From assembly GCF_014873755.1 (NCBI RefSeq), contig NZ_JADBEG010000001.1, positions 3,226,501-3,290,500 of the forward strand: DNA of 64,000 bases. Reading direction: 5' to 3'. How positions within the stretch are numbered: the first letter of the stretch is position 1; every line of letters starts with the position of its first letter. The notes under the pieces are model-generated. The model was given only the letters and a program-made list of their open reading frames with translations. It was not told the DNA's origin and did not search any database. Position numbers and translations under genes: made by a program. Below are positions 40,426-49,336 of this stretch, in pieces. The stretch comes from Amycolatopsis lexingtonensis. Its GTDB lineage: Bacteria > Actinomycetota > Actinomycetes > Mycobacteriales > Pseudonocardiaceae.

Positions 40426-42434
40426 CGGGTCACCGCCAGCAGGAGCAGCAGCCCGCACAGCGTGGAGAAGCCGTAGCCGAGGTAGCGGTGCACGCTGCCG
40501 TTGGCCAGCCGCCGTCCCGCGCTCCCCCACGCCCGCACCGCGGCCAGCACCGGCTCGTACAACCGGCGCTCGACGCGATCGGGCACCCGGGTCCGGTAAG
40601 CCACCGCTCGCACGAGGTAGTCCGACTCCTCGTGGTGGGTGACGTCGACGTCGGTTTCGGGCCGCACCACGTCGTCGAACACCCGCTGCAGCGGCTCGGC
40701 GAACGACGTCGCCGTGTATTCCATCCGCGCCGACATCGGCCCGCCGCCGCAGTCCCACAGCCGGGCCGCACGCCGGGCGCGCCGCACCGCCACCAGCCGC
40801 ACCCCGGCGACCGCCACGATCGCCGCGCCCAGCAGTGCGAGAGTCAACATCAGTGGCGACAGCGCACCGGCGACTCCGGCCAGCCGGACGGTCACCGCCT
40901 CCGCGACGACCGGATCGGCCGCCCCGGTGACGTTCGCGGCGACCCGGCCGATGGCGGGCAGGACCAGTCCGGGCAGGACCGCGAGCACCGCGCACACCAG
41001 CGCGGCCAAGCCCATCCCGGCGAGCATGCTCGGCGGGCTCTCGTGGGCCTTCCCGGCGGCGGCGCTGCGCGGGCGGGCCAGGAAGCCCACGCCGAACGCC
41101 TTCACGAAGGTCGCGACCGCCAAGCCGGCGGTCAGCGCCACGGCGGCCACGGCCAGCGGCATCGCGACCGCGGTGGCCACGCCGGCCGCCGGCAGGCCGT
41201 GGATCAACGCCTGCAGCAGCAGCCACTCGGACACGAACGCCGTCCCCGGCGGCAGCGCCGACGCCGCCAGCGCGCCCCACCCGAACAACGCCGTCGTCAC
41301 CGGCATCCGGGCGCGCAAGCCGCCGAGCGCGTCCAGGTCACGGGTTCCGGTGCCGTGCACCACCGACCCGGCCCCGAGGAACAGCAAGGTCTTGAAGGCC
41401 GCGTGCCCGGCCACGTGCAGCAGCGCCGCCGCGAGCGCGAGACCGGCGAGGTCGCGGCGGCCGGAGGAGGCGAACAAGCCGGCCGCGCCGATCCCGGTCA
41501 GGACCAGGCCCATGTTCTCGGTCGTGGAGTAGCCGAGCAGCCGTTTCAGGTCGGTGCCCATGGCCGCTTGCAGGATCCCGTACACCGCCGAAACGGCGCC
41601 GAGGGCCAGGACGAGCAGCCACCACCAGCGGGGTCCGCCGCCGAGCAGGTCGAACCCGACCCGCACGATCCCGTACACGCCGAGGTTGACCATCGCCGCC
41701 GACATCAGCGCCGACACGTGGCTCGGCGCCTCCGGATGCGCCCGCGGCAGCCACGCGTGCAGCGGCAGGATCCCCGCCTTCGAGGCGAACCCGGCCAGCG
41801 TCACCACGAACACGACGTTCGCGGTGCCGGCCGGGAGGTGCGCGGCCCGCAGCGTCGCGAAGCCGTCGTCGGCCGTGTTCGCGACCGCCAGGAGCAGTCC
41901 GATGAGGACGGAGAGCAGCCCGAGGTGGGTCATCACCGCGTACCACCGGCCCGCGCTCGCCACCTCGGGCCGCCGCCGGTGCTCGGCCAGCACCAGCAGC
42001 AGCGACGCCAGCGCCATCAGTTCCCAGCACACCAGGAACGTGCCCACGCTCGCCGCGGCCGGCACCAGCAGCATCGCCACCACGAAAACGGGGAAGGCGG
42101 CCTGGACACCCCGCGAATCGAGGCCGTGCCGGGTGTAGGAGATCCCGTAGATCCCCGTCACGACCGCGACGCCGCCGGTCACGGCGACGAACAGCCCGCC
42201 GAGCGCGTCGAGGGTGAACGACACCCCCGACAGCGGCAGAATGGCAGGCAGGGCAAGGGAAAACGTCTGACCGGACAGGGCCGCGCCACCCGCCGCGACC
42301 CCGGCGGCTCCGGCGAGCGCGGTGCCCACACCGGCCACAGTGGACCGTGCCCCGTCGGGCACGAGGACCGCCGCGACAGCGCTGAGCACACCCAGGGCCA
42401 CCGCCGCGGCGAAACCGTACTGCACGAGGGTCAT
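40422..42434 (-). CDS. Ehr-like complex antiporter-type subunit (NuoL/HyfB-like)
   Basis: Large polytopic protein (670 residues) of the NuoL/HyfB family. It contains the channel segments FASKAGILPLHAWLPRAHPE and MGTDLKRLLGYSTTENMGLV, and the key Glu in TFLVCWELMALASLL. The C-terminal extension carries a cytosolic stretch (WDCGGGPMSARMEYTATSFA) typical of HyfB-type subunits in group 4-related complexes, followed by a final helix. Its ATG overlaps the NuoB-like stop. Corresponds to Rv0083. With hycQ it provides two potential ion channels. Confidence 0.86.
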   Translation of the reverse strand: MTLVQYGFAAAVALGVLSAVAAVLVPDGARSTVAGVGTALAGAAGVAAGGAALSGQTFSLALPAILPLSGVSFTLDALGGLFVAVTGGVAVVTGIYGISYTRHGLDSRGVQAAFPVFVVAMLLVPAAASVGTFLVCWELMALASLLLVLAEHRRRPEVASAGRWYAVMTHLGLLSVLIGLLLAVANTADDGFATLRAAHLPAGTANVVFVVTLAGFASKAGILPLHAWLPRAHPEAPSHVSALMSAAMVNLGVYGIVRVGFDLLGGGPRWWWLLVLALGAVSAVYGILQAAMGTDLKRLLGYSTTENMGLVLTGIGAAGLFASSGRRDLAGLALAAALLHVAGHAAFKTLLFLGAGSVVHGTGTRDLDALGGLRARMPVTTALFGWGALAASALPPGTAFVSEWLLLQALIHGLPAAGVATAVAMPLAVAAVALTAGLAVATFVKAFGVGFLARPRSAAAGKAHESPPSMLAGMGLAALVCAVLAVLPGLVLPAIGRVAANVTGAADPVVAEAVTVRLAGVAGALSPLMLTLALLGAAIVAVAGVRLVAVRRARRAARLWDCGGGPMSARMEYTATSFAEPLQRVFDDVVRPETDVDVTHHEESDYLVRAVAYRTRVPDRVERRLYEPVLAAVRAWGSAGRRLANGSVHRYLGYGFSTLCGLLLLLAVTR

Positions 42435-42922
42435 CGACCGGTCATCTTCCGCAGCCCCTCGACGATCGCCTCCGGCCGCGGCGGGCACCCGGGGATCTCC
42501 AGGTCCACCGGCACGACGTCCGACACCGCGCCGGCCACCCCGTAGGCACCGGCGAACACCCCGCAGTCGCGGGCGCAGTCCCCGACCGCGACCACCAGCC
42601 GCGGTGCCGGCGTCGCGTCGTACGTGCGCCGGAGGGGCTCGGCCATGTTGCGGGTCACCGGCCCGGTCACCAGCAGCGCGTCGGCGTGCCGGGGCGAGGC
42701 CACCAGCCGGGCGCCGTAGCGGTCGGCGTCGTACACCGGCCCGAACGCCGAACCGATCTCCACCTCGCACCCGTTGCACGACCCGGCGTCGACGTGCCGC
42801 ACCTGCACCGAGCCGGCCAGCCCGGCCGAGGCCCCGGCCCCGAGCGGCGGGCCCGCCGGCCGCGGCGGCGCGGGCTCGGCCACCCGCCCGGTCCGGCGGA
42901 TCTTGCGCCACAGACTCAGCAC
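42431..42922 (-). CDS. Ehr-like complex NuoB-like iron-sulfur subunit
   Basis: Peripheral Fe-S subunit (163 residues). The N2-type [4Fe-4S] ligands are intact: CNGCE near 49-53, the Cys in VGDCARDCG near 115 and the Cys in PGCPPRP near 145. So although the large subunit lost its nickel ligands, the proximal cluster is retained and electron transfer remains possible. The N-terminus is Arg/Pro-rich and probably unstructured. It is the first structural gene after the ArsR regulator. Corresponds to Rv0082. Confidence 0.86.
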   Translation of the reverse strand: MLSLWRKIRRTGRVAEPAPPRPAGPPLGAGASAGLAGSVQVRHVDAGSCNGCEVEIGSAFGPVYDADRYGARLVASPRHADALLVTGPVTRNMAEPLRRTYDATPAPRLVVAVGDCARDCGVFAGAYGVAGAVSDVVPVDLEIPGCPPRPEAIVEGLRKMTGR

Positions 42923-42960
42923 ACTCGCTCCCGATCAACCACGCAGGCTAAATATTCAGC

Positions 42961-42980
42961 AGTTGCGAAGTTTAGCAAGT
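42961..42980. promoter_or_regulatory. Candidate ArsR-type operator between regulator and complex genes
   Basis: AGTTGC and TAGCAA half-motifs at 42961-42966 and 42973-42978 match the 43413-43432 sequence at 16 of 20 positions in the same orientation. It lies 38 bases upstream of the NuoB-like start, which points to a second, internal promoter under the same regulator. Confidence 0.5.
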
Positions 42981-43026
42981 CTGAAACAGCGCGGGGCGGC
43001 GCCCCGCAAAGGGGGTTGACCGGGGC

Positions 43027-43389
43027 TTATCGCCGGCGCGTGCCCTTCCGCCCGGCGGTGGCCGCCGGCGCACGCAGGTCGTCGAGCAACTCGACCTGGC
43101 CGGTGAGCACGCCGGTCAGGATCTGCCGCGCGACCTTTAGCAGCTCCGCCACGTGCGGGCTGGTCAGGGAGTAGTGGACGGTCGAGCCTTCCTTGCGGGT
43201 CACCACGAGACCGGCGCGGCGGAGGACGGCCAGCTGCTGGGACAGGTTCGCCGGCTCGATCCCGACCTCCGGCAGCAGCTCCGCGACCGCGTGCTCGCGC
43301 TCGCTCAGCAGCTCCAGCACCCGGATCCGCGCGGGGTGCCCCAGCGTCTTGAAGAACTCGGCCTTCGCCTGGTAGAGGGGCCTGCTCAT
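43027..43389 (-). CDS. ArsR-family regulator (Rv0081-like)
   Basis: Small winged-helix regulator (120 residues). It begins LYQAKAEFFKTLGHPARIRVLELLSEREHAVAELL, with recognition helix PANLSQQLAVLRRAGLV and wing RKEGSTVHYSL. No CxC or alpha-3N/alpha-5 metal-ligand cysteines are present, so it is probably not a metal sensor. Sequence and position both match M. tuberculosis Rv0081, the hypoxia-linked regulator that heads the same operon. The two candidate operators at 42961 and 43411 suggest autoregulation and control of the complex. Confidence 0.87.
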   Translation of the reverse strand: MSRPLYQAKAEFFKTLGHPARIRVLELLSEREHAVAELLPEVGIEPANLSQQLAVLRRAGLVVTRKEGSTVHYSLTSPHVAELLKVARQILTGVLTGQVELLDDLRAPAATAGRKGTRRR

Positions 43390-43410
43390 CGACACTCCTC
43401 GCCGTTGTGA

Positions 43411-43434
43411 CCAGTTGCCAACCTTAGCAACTGG
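43411..43434. promoter_or_regulatory. Inverted repeat before the ArsR gene, candidate operator
   Basis: CCAGTTGC (43411-43418) and GCAACTGG (43427-43434) are perfect complementary arms with an eight-base spacer. They sit 22 bases upstream of the ArsR start, in the gap divergent from the gene at 43493. Confidence 0.6.
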
Positions 43435-43492
43435 TGAATCGCTCGCCGTGACACCGGGCGGCGGCATCGGGCGCCGTTGGTACGGTGAAGGC

Positions 43493-43876
43493 GTGACGGC
43501 GGACCGGCTCGGCAAGGTGCGGCAGGTCATCCTGCTGTGCGCGCTGGCCGTGTGCGTCGCCGCGATGCACCACGTCGGCATGAGCTCCGGCATGCCGGAA
43601 GCCCCCGGGATCACGGCGCACGCCGTGTCCGCCCCCGGGCCGGCGACCGGCGCCGGTGACCACGATCCGGGCATGCCGGGCGGCATGCACGACATCCTCC
43701 ACCTCTGCCTGGCCGTGCTGTACGCGTTCCTGCTGGTCGTCGCCTTCCTCGGGGTTTCCCGGTGGACCACGGCGTTCTCGCGGGTCGCGAAGCTCCGTGG
43801 CCCGCCAGGCCGTGGTCGCCCGCCCGACAGACGTGGCCGCGGCATCCTGACTTCTCTGTGCGTCCTGCGCGTGTGA
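43493..43876 (+). CDS. Small membrane protein, His/Met-rich (DUF6153-like)
   Basis: Membrane protein of about 127 residues with two hydrophobic helices (VILLCALAVCVAAM near 12-25; LCLAVLYAFLLVVAFLGV near 70-87). A His/Met-rich extracytoplasmic loop lies between them (MHHVGMSSGMPEA, DHDPGMPGGMHD). This resembles the small proteins annotated as DUF6153 that neighbour DUF305 genes in actinomycetes; the assignment is from memory. GTG 43493 removes an implausible N-terminal extension. The Met/His loop and the following copper genes suggest a copper-related role. Confidence 0.65.
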   Translation: MTADRLGKVRQVILLCALAVCVAAMHHVGMSSGMPEAPGITAHAVSAPGPATGAGDHDPGMPGGMHDILHLCLAVLYAFLLVVAFLGVSRWTTAFSRVAKLRGPPGRGRPPDRRGRGILTSLCVLRV

Positions 43877-43938
43877 TCGACCCGGGCTCCAGACGGTCCC
43901 GTCGATTTCATTCCCAGTAGTACAGCGAAGGATTTGTC

Positions 43939-44541
43939 ATGCGCAAAACCGTCATCTTCAGCGGCCTCGCCCTGGTCTCCGCCGTCGTCCTCGGCGGCTG
44001 CAGCAGCAGCGATTCACCGTCGTCCGGAATGGACCACAGCTCGCCGTCGGCTTCGCCCGTCCAGCCGGCGAGTGAGCACAACGCCGACGACGTCACGTTC
44101 GCCCAGCAGATGATCCCGCACCACAGCCAGGCGCTCGACATGGCGAAGCTCGTGCCGTCGCGCAGCACCAACCCGAAGGTGCTCGACCTCGCGAGCCGGA
44201 TCGAGAAGGCCCAGGACCCCGAGATCCAGCAGATGCACGGCTGGCTCACCACCTGGAACGCCGGGATGCCGAGCATGCCGGGGATGACCGGCGGTGCGAT
44301 GCCGGGCATGAGCGGCATGATGTCCGAGGCCGACCTGGGGAAGCTCGGGGCCGCCAAGGGCGCCGAGTTCGACCGGATGTGGCTGGACATGATGATCGAG
44401 CACCACCAGGGCGCGATCGACATGGCCAAGACCGAGCTGACCAAGGGCGGCAGCGCCGACGCCAAGGCTCTCGCCCGGAAGATCATCGACGCCCAGCAGG
44501 CCGAGATCACCGAAATGCAGGGCCTGCTCACCCAGAGCTGA
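43939..44541 (+). CDS. DUF305 lipoprotein
   Basis: Lipoprotein of 200 residues with lipobox LGGC (Cys near 21). Two copies of the ferritin-like DUF305 repeat are present, FAQQMIPHHSQALDMAKL near 54-71 and MWLDMMIEHHQGAIDMAK near 153-170. They are linked by a Met-rich stretch (MPSMPGMTGGAMPGMSGMM) that suggests copper or metal binding. It acts outside the cell membrane. A strong hairpin (44548-44580) follows the stop. Its neighbours include a copper ATPase cluster in the convergent direction. Confidence 0.88.
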   Translation: MRKTVIFSGLALVSAVVLGGCSSSDSPSSGMDHSSPSASPVQPASEHNADDVTFAQQMIPHHSQALDMAKLVPSRSTNPKVLDLASRIEKAQDPEIQQMHGWLTTWNAGMPSMPGMTGGAMPGMSGMMSEADLGKLGAAKGAEFDRMWLDMMIEHHQGAIDMAKTELTKGGSADAKALARKIIDAQQAEITEMQGLLTQS

Positions 44542-44547
44542 CCAGCG

Positions 44548-44580
44548 GTGGCCGGGGCGGCGGACCGCCGTCCCGGCCAC
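44548..44580 (+). terminator. GC-rich hairpin after the DUF305 gene
   Basis: GTGGCCGGG (44548-44556) pairs with CCCGGCCAC (44572-44580), and the interior GGCGG-A-CCGCC extends the stem. It begins seven bases after the stop codon. No U-tract is present, as is common for actinomycete terminators. Confidence 0.65.
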
Positions 44581-44613
44581 GGCACGGGAAGTATCCTGGC
44601 CCGCGGAGGTGTC

Positions 44614-44976
44614 ATGCTGGGCTTGGGCGAGCTTGAAGCGTCGGTGATGGACGTGCTCTGGGACGCGACCGGACCGATGCGGGTCCGTCAGGTGCTCGAC
44701 GAGCTCAACCGGAGCCGGAAGCTCGCCTACACCACAGTCATGACGGTGCTGGACAACCTGCACCGGAAGGGCCGGGTCGTCCGCGAGCTGGAAAACCGCG
44801 CCTACCACTACCGCGCCGTCACCACCCGCGAAGAAGCCACCGCGCAGAGCCTGCGGGAAGTGCTCGACTCGGTCGACGACCGCGAGTCGGTGCTGCTGCA
44901 CTTCGTCAGCACGGCCAGCGAGGAAGAGTCCGACGTCCTCCGCAAGGCGCTGCGCCGGAAGCCGAGGAAGCGGTGA
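44614..44976 (+). CDS. BlaI/MecI/CopY-family repressor
   Basis: Repressor of 120 residues with the BlaI winged helix: MLGLGELEASVMDVLW, RVRQVLDELNRSRKLAYTTVMTVLDNLHRKGRV and YHYRAVTTREE. A short C-terminal dimerisation helix follows. CGGAGG lies six bases before ATG 44614. It overlaps the M56 peptidase gene by four bases, the standard BlaI-BlaR1 pairing in which signal-activated peptidase inactivates the repressor. No beta-lactamase gene is adjacent; the copper genes are on the opposite strand. Confidence 0.88.
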   Translation: MLGLGELEASVMDVLWDATGPMRVRQVLDELNRSRKLAYTTVMTVLDNLHRKGRVVRELENRAYHYRAVTTREEATAQSLREVLDSVDDRESVLLHFVSTASEEESDVLRKALRRKPRKR

Positions 44977-45902
44977 TCCTCGCGGCGGCCCTGCTGCTCG
45001 GCAGCGTCGCGGTCGGCTGGTGGTCACCGCGGCCGCTGAGCCGGCTGGCCGCGGCGAGGATCGATCCGGGCACGGTGCTCGCCTGGTGGCTCCTGACCGC
45101 TGTCGGCGTCGCCGCCGGAGCTGTCGCCGGGGTGCTGTTCCTCGTCCTGCCCGGGCACGGCCCCGCCGACGCGCTCGTCCGCCTGCTCCACGACTGCTGG
45201 TCGGCGCTCGACCACGACGGCCTGCCCGCCCTCGACCCGATCGCCGGGACCGTCTCGGGCACGGTCCTGGCCGCCGTGATCGGCCAGCTCGCTCTGGCGT
45301 CGCTCCGCCGACGGCGCCGACGCAACGTCCTGCACCGGCGCCACCTGACGGCGCTGCGGCTCACCGGCGCCCGCGACACCCGGCCGGTCCCCACCCTGTG
45401 GCTGCCGGAAGCGCGGCCGATCGCCTACAGCCTGGGCGGGCGACGGCCACTGGTGGTCGCCAGCGACGGGCTCGCGGCCCGGCTGACGGACCGCGAGCTG
45501 GGGGCGGTGCTCGCGCACGAGCGAGCCCACGTGCGCCGGCACCACCACCTGCTCACCGCCTGGTCGGAGGTGCTCGGCCGGACGCTGAGGTTCGTGCCGC
45601 TGATGCGGGAGCTGCCGGTGGCGGTGCGGCTGCTCGTCGAACTGGCGGCCGACCAGGCGGCAGCCGCCCAGTGTGGCTCCGAGCCGCTCCGCTCGGCCCT
45701 CTTGTCGATCAGGGCGGTGAACGGCCCGCCCCGCGCCCTCGCACTGGCGGGCGGCGACACGGCCATCCGGCTGAGTCGCCTCGGCAACGGCTCACCGACA
45801 TCCGCGGCGGCGACCATCACCGGCTGCGTCACGGCCCTCCTCGCCCCAGCGGCGGTCGCCGTGCTGCTCGTGGTGGGCGGCAGTCTTCTCCTCTGCCCTT
45901 AG
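44973..45902 (+). CDS. M56-family (BlaR1-like) membrane metallopeptidase
   Basis: Membrane peptidase (309 residues) with four to five predicted helices and a cytosolic gluzincin domain. The zinc motif HERAH lies near 181-185 (LAHERAHVRRHHHLL), with a downstream ELAADQAAA third-ligand region near 220. It lacks the C-terminal penicillin-binding sensor domain of BlaR1, so the signal is not a beta-lactam bound at that domain. It is coupled to the BlaI-like repressor by GTGA overlap and ends five bases from the convergent copper ATPase. Confidence 0.86.
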   Translation: MILAAALLLGSVAVGWWSPRPLSRLAAARIDPGTVLAWWLLTAVGVAAGAVAGVLFLVLPGHGPADALVRLLHDCWSALDHDGLPALDPIAGTVSGTVLAAVIGQLALASLRRRRRRNVLHRRHLTALRLTGARDTRPVPTLWLPEARPIAYSLGGRRPLVVASDGLAARLTDRELGAVLAHERAHVRRHHHLLTAWSEVLGRTLRFVPLMRELPVAVRLLVELAADQAAAAQCGSEPLRSALLSIRAVNGPPRALALAGGDTAIRLSRLGNGSPTSAAATITGCVTALLAPAAVAVLLVVGGSLLLCP

Positions 45903-45907
45903 GTCGA

Positions 45908-48160
45908 TCAAACCGTCGCGCGCGACCTGAAGCCACGCAGCCGCAGGCTGTTTCCCACCACGAACACCGAGCTGAACGCCATCGCCGCGCCCGCGATCAT
46001 CGGGTTCAGCAGTCCCGCCGCGGCCAGGGGCAGTGCCGCCAGGTTGTACGCGAACGCCCAGAACAGGTTGCCCTTGATCGTCCGCAGCGTCCGCCGGGAC
46101 AACCGGATCGCGTCGGCCACCGCCCGCAGGTCGCCGCGGACCAGCGTGATGTCGCTCGCCTCGATCGCGACGTCCGTGCCGGTGCCCATGGCCAGCCCGA
46201 GGTCGGCCTGCGCCAGCGCCGGCGCGTCGTTCACCCCGTCCCCGACCATCGCGACGACCCGGCCCTCGTCCTGCAGCCGCTTGACGACGTCGAGTTTGTC
46301 CGCGGGCAGCACCTCGGCGATCACCTCGTCGATCCCGACCTCCGCCGCGACCGCCTCGGCCACCGCCGCGTTGTCGCCGGTGAGCAGCACCGGGGTCAGC
46401 CCGAGCGAACGTAGCTGGGCGATCGCTTCGGCCGACGTCGGCTTGACCGTGTCGGCGACCACCAGGACGCCGCGGGCCGCGCCGTCCCAGGCCACCGCCA
46501 CCGCGGTGTGGCCCCGCGATTCGGCCTCGGCCTTCGCCGCGGCGAGGTCCGCCGGCAACGGCTGGCTCCAGTCCTCCAGCAACGCCGTGCGGCCCACGAG
46601 CACCGCGTGCCCGTCGACGATCCCTTGCACGCCAAGGCCTTCCACGTTCACGAAGTCCTCGACGGCGGGCAACTCGCCGCGCTCCCGGGCGGCGCGGGCG
46701 ATCGCCGCGGCGATCGGGTGCTCCGACGCGTCCTCGAGGGCGCCGGCCAGCCGCAACAGCTCGGTCTCGTCGGCCCCCGCCGCCGCGTGGACGCCGGTGA
46801 GCGTCATCCGCCCGGCGGTGACCGTGCCGGTCTTGTCGAGCACGACGGTGTCGACGCGGCGGGTCGACTCCAGCACCTCCGGCCCCTTGATCAGCACCCC
46901 GAGCTGGGCGCCGCGGCCGGTGCCGACGAGCAGCGCCGTCGGCGTCGCCAGCCCGAGCGCGCACGGGCAGGCGATGATCAGCACCGCGACCGCCGCGGTG
47001 AACGCGGCCGCCGTCCCGGCACCGCTGCCGAGCCAGAAGCCGAGCGTCGCCACGGCCAGCCCGATCACGATCGGCACGAAGACCCCGGACACCCGGTCGG
47101 CCAGGCGCTGCACCTCGGCCTTGCCGCTCTGGGCGTCCTCGACCAGCTTGGCCATCTGCGCCAGCTGCGTGTCCGCCCCGACCCGGGTGGCCCGCACGAC
47201 CAGCCGCCCGCCCGCGTTGACCGTCGCACCGGTCACCGCGTCGCCCTCGGCGACCTCGACGGGCACCGACTCGCCGGTGAGCATCGACGCGTCGACCGCC
47301 GACTTGCCTTCTTCGACGACGCCGTCGGTGGCGATCTTCTCGCCCGGCCGCACGACGAACCGGTCCCCCACCGCCAGTTCGGCCGTCGGGATGCGGACCT
47401 CGGCACCGTTGCGCAGCACGGCGACTTCCTTCGCGCCCAGCTCCAGCAGCGCCCGCAGCGCGGCACCGGCGCGGCGCTTGGACCGCGCCTCGAAGTACCG
47501 GCCGGCCAGGATGAACGTCGTGACGCCCGCGGCGACCTCGAGGTAGATGGCGCCCGCCCCGTCCGACGGCGCGATCGTCAGCTCGAACGGGTGCACCATC
47601 CCCGGGGTGCCCGCGGTGCCGAACAGCAAGGCCCACAACGACCACGCGAACGCGGCCAGCACGCCCATCGACACCAGCGTGTCCATGGTCGCGGCGCCGT
47701 GGCGCAGGTTCGTCCACGCCGCCCGGTGGAACGGCCACGCGCCCCAGGTGACCACCGGCGCGGCCAGCGTCAGCGAAATCCACTGCCAGTACGTGAACTG
47801 CAGCGCGGGCACCATCGCCAGGAGGATCACCGGCACGGCGAGCACCGCGCTGGTGATCAGCCGCTGCCGCAGCGGCCGCGTGGGGTCGTCCTCGGCTTCG
47901 TCGTCGTGTTCGGGCTTCTCCGGTTGCGGCAGCGTCGCGTGGTATCCGGCGGCCTCGACGGTGTCGACCAGGGTCGCCGGGTCGACGCCGTCGGGCGCGT
48001 GGACGCGCGCTTTCTCGGTGGCGTAGTTGACCGAAGCGGTGACGCCGTCGAGCTTGTTGAGCTTGCGCTCGATGCGGTTGGCGCAGGACGCGCAGGTCAT
48101 GCCGCCGATCGCGAGTTCGATCTCGGTCACCGGGCCCACTGAGGCCGTGGTGCTGGTCAT
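45908..48160 (-). CDS. copA: Copper-exporting P1B-type ATPase
   Basis: P-type ATPase (750 residues). A single N-terminal metal-binding domain has GMTCASC near 19-26, followed by eight membrane helices with the transmembrane CPC motif in [12 protein letters not shown]. The actuator TGES motif, phosphorylation motif DKTGT, SEHPIA (HP locus) and [16 protein letters not shown] are all intact. The CPC and the HMA domain indicate Cu(I) export. It is transcribed leftward in a copper island with a His-rich secreted protein, a CopZ-like chaperone and CsoR. Confidence 0.93.
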   Translation of the reverse strand: MTSTTASVGPVTEIELAIGGMTCASCANRIERKLNKLDGVTASVNYATEKARVHAPDGVDPATLVDTVEAAGYHATLPQPEKPEHDDEAEDDPTRPLRQRLITSAVLAVPVILLAMVPALQFTYWQWISLTLAAPVVTWGAWPFHRAAWTNLRHGAATMDTLVSMGVLAAFAWSLWALLFGTAGTPGMVHPFELTIAPSDGAGAIYLEVAAGVTTFILAGRYFEARSKRRAGAALRALLELGAKEVAVLRNGAEVRIPTAELAVGDRFVVRPGEKIATDGVVEEGKSAVDASMLTGESVPVEVAEGDAVTGATVNAGGRLVVRATRVGADTQLAQMAKLVEDAQSGKAEVQRLADRVSGVFVPIVIGLAVATLGFWLGSGAGTAAAFTAAVAVLIIACPCALGLATPTALLVGTGRGAQLGVLIKGPEVLESTRRVDTVVLDKTGTVTAGRMTLTGVHAAAGADETELLRLAGALEDASEHPIAAAIARAARERGELPAVEDFVNVEGLGVQGIVDGHAVLVGRTALLEDWSQPLPADLAAAKAEAESRGHTAVAVAWDGAARGVLVVADTVKPTSAEAIAQLRSLGLTPVLLTGDNAAVAEAVAAEVGIDEVIAEVLPADKLDVVKRLQDEGRVVAMVGDGVNDAPALAQADLGLAMGTGTDVAIEASDITLVRGDLRAVADAIRLSRRTLRTIKGNLFWAFAYNLAALPLAAAGLLNPMIAGAAMAFSSVFVVGNSLRLRGFRSRATV

Positions 48161-48179
48161 GATCGTCTCCCTTCGCGGT

Positions 48180-49067
48180 TCAGTGGCCGTGGCCGGTCGT
48201 GACGGTGAACTCGGCCGTCCGCACGACCCCGCCGTGCTGGAAGTCGAGGAACAGCCGGTAGGTCCCCGCGCTGGGCACCTCGGCGGCGAACCGCACCTGC
48301 GGCCCGGCGGCTGTCTTGCCGTCGCCGGGTGCGCCGTCGGGGTGGACGTGCAGGTACGCGAGGTCGCCTTCGCGCAGCGCGACCAGGTGCCCGTAGGCGC
48401 CCAGGTACGGCTGCAGGTCGGTGACCGGCACGCCGTCGCGGCTGACCGTCAGCGTCAGCGGCGACGTCTTCCCGGCCGTCAGGTCCCCGGCGAGCTCGAC
48501 GGTGTAGCCGTCGACCTGGGCGGTGCGGCTCGGCGCGTAGGTCGCGGGCTGGTAGTTCCCGGCGACCGACAGGTCGACCCCGAGCGTCATCGGCTTCCCG
48601 CCGGTGGGCGCGAAGTCGGCGAACGCCCGGTACGAACCCGCGTCGGGCAGCGTGAGCGGGACGCTCCACGTGCCGTCCGGCGCCAGTTCGGGGTGGACGT
48701 GCCGGAAGCCCGCGGTGTCGCGGCGGACCACGATCAGGTGCAGCTTCTTCTCGTGCTCGACGTCGAACGCGGTGACGGCCTTCCCGTCCGGCCCGGTGAT
48801 CGTGAACGAGAACCGGCCGGGTTCCGGGACGGGGTCGGCGACGGTGAAGGTGTAGCCGTCCTTGCTCGAGGCGAGCCCGCCCGGCAGGTCGCCGGCCGCG
48901 GCCATGCCGGCGTTGTCGGGCATGGCGCTGTCATGACCTTCGCCGTGGTCGGCGGTTTCGCTGGGCGCGGCCGAAACCGGGCCGGCCGCGGTCCCCACAG
49001 CGAAACCGCCGGCCGCGAGGAGGACGAGTGCGCCGCCGAAGACGGCGAGCCGTGCTGGGGTGTTCAT
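48180..49067 (-). CDS. Secreted or membrane-anchored His-rich protein of a copper operon
   Basis: Exported protein of 295 residues with a clear signal peptide or uncleaved anchor (about 8-34). A His/Asp/Met-rich stretch near 36-62 ([15 protein letters not shown]) follows, then two immunoglobulin-like or YtkA-like beta domains with paired motifs FRHVHPEL and LHVHPDG, ending in GHGH. Such proteins occur in actinomycete cop operons and probably bind copper outside the membrane. It is 19 bases from the copA gene and 30 bases from the chaperone gene on the same strand. The biochemical role is not established. Confidence 0.75.
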   Translation of the reverse strand: MNTPARLAVFGGALVLLAAGGFAVGTAAGPVSAAPSETADHGEGHDSAMPDNAGMAAAGDLPGGLASSKDGYTFTVADPVPEPGRFSFTITGPDGKAVTAFDVEHEKKLHLIVVRRDTAGFRHVHPELAPDGTWSVPLTLPDAGSYRAFADFAPTGGKPMTLGVDLSVAGNYQPATYAPSRTAQVDGYTVELAGDLTAGKTSPLTLTVSRDGVPVTDLQPYLGAYGHLVALREGDLAYLHVHPDGAPGDGKTAAGPQVRFAAEVPSAGTYRLFLDFQHGGVVRTAEFTVTTGHGH

Positions 49068-49097
49068 GGTGGACTTCCCTCGGTCGAGGGCCGGCGG

Positions 49098-49304
49098 TCA
49101 GCCGGCGAGCTGGTAACCGGCCTCCTCGACGGCCGCGCGGACCCGCGCGCCGTCGATCGGCTCGGCACTGGTGACGGTGACGGCCCCGGTGGGCAGGTCG
49201 ACGGCGACGTCGGTGACGCCGTCGAGCGCGCCGACCTCCTCGCTGACCGAGGCCACGCAGTGCGCGCAGGTCATGCCGGTGACGGTGAACGTGGTCTGGC
49301 TCAT
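49098..49304 (-). CDS. copZ: Copper chaperone, single HMA domain (CopZ-like)
   Basis: Heavy-metal-associated domain protein of 68 residues with the ligand motif MTCAHC near 11-16 and the ferredoxin-like beta-alpha-beta-beta-alpha-beta order. It should carry Cu(I) in the cytosol to the copA product or to CsoR. The gene lies between csoR and the His-rich protein on the same strand. Confidence 0.88.
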   Translation of the reverse strand: MSQTTFTVTGMTCAHCVASVSEEVGALDGVTDVAVDLPTGAVTVTSAEPIDGARVRAAVEEAGYQLAG

Positions 49305-49336
49305 GGCGATCTCCTCGAAGCGGTTCGGGTGGTGGA

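Noticed and set aside
35810..42922. Operon as a genuine group 4 [NiFe] hydrogenase
   Set aside because: The large subunit lacks all four Ni-Fe Cys ligands, and no hyp genes are adjacent.
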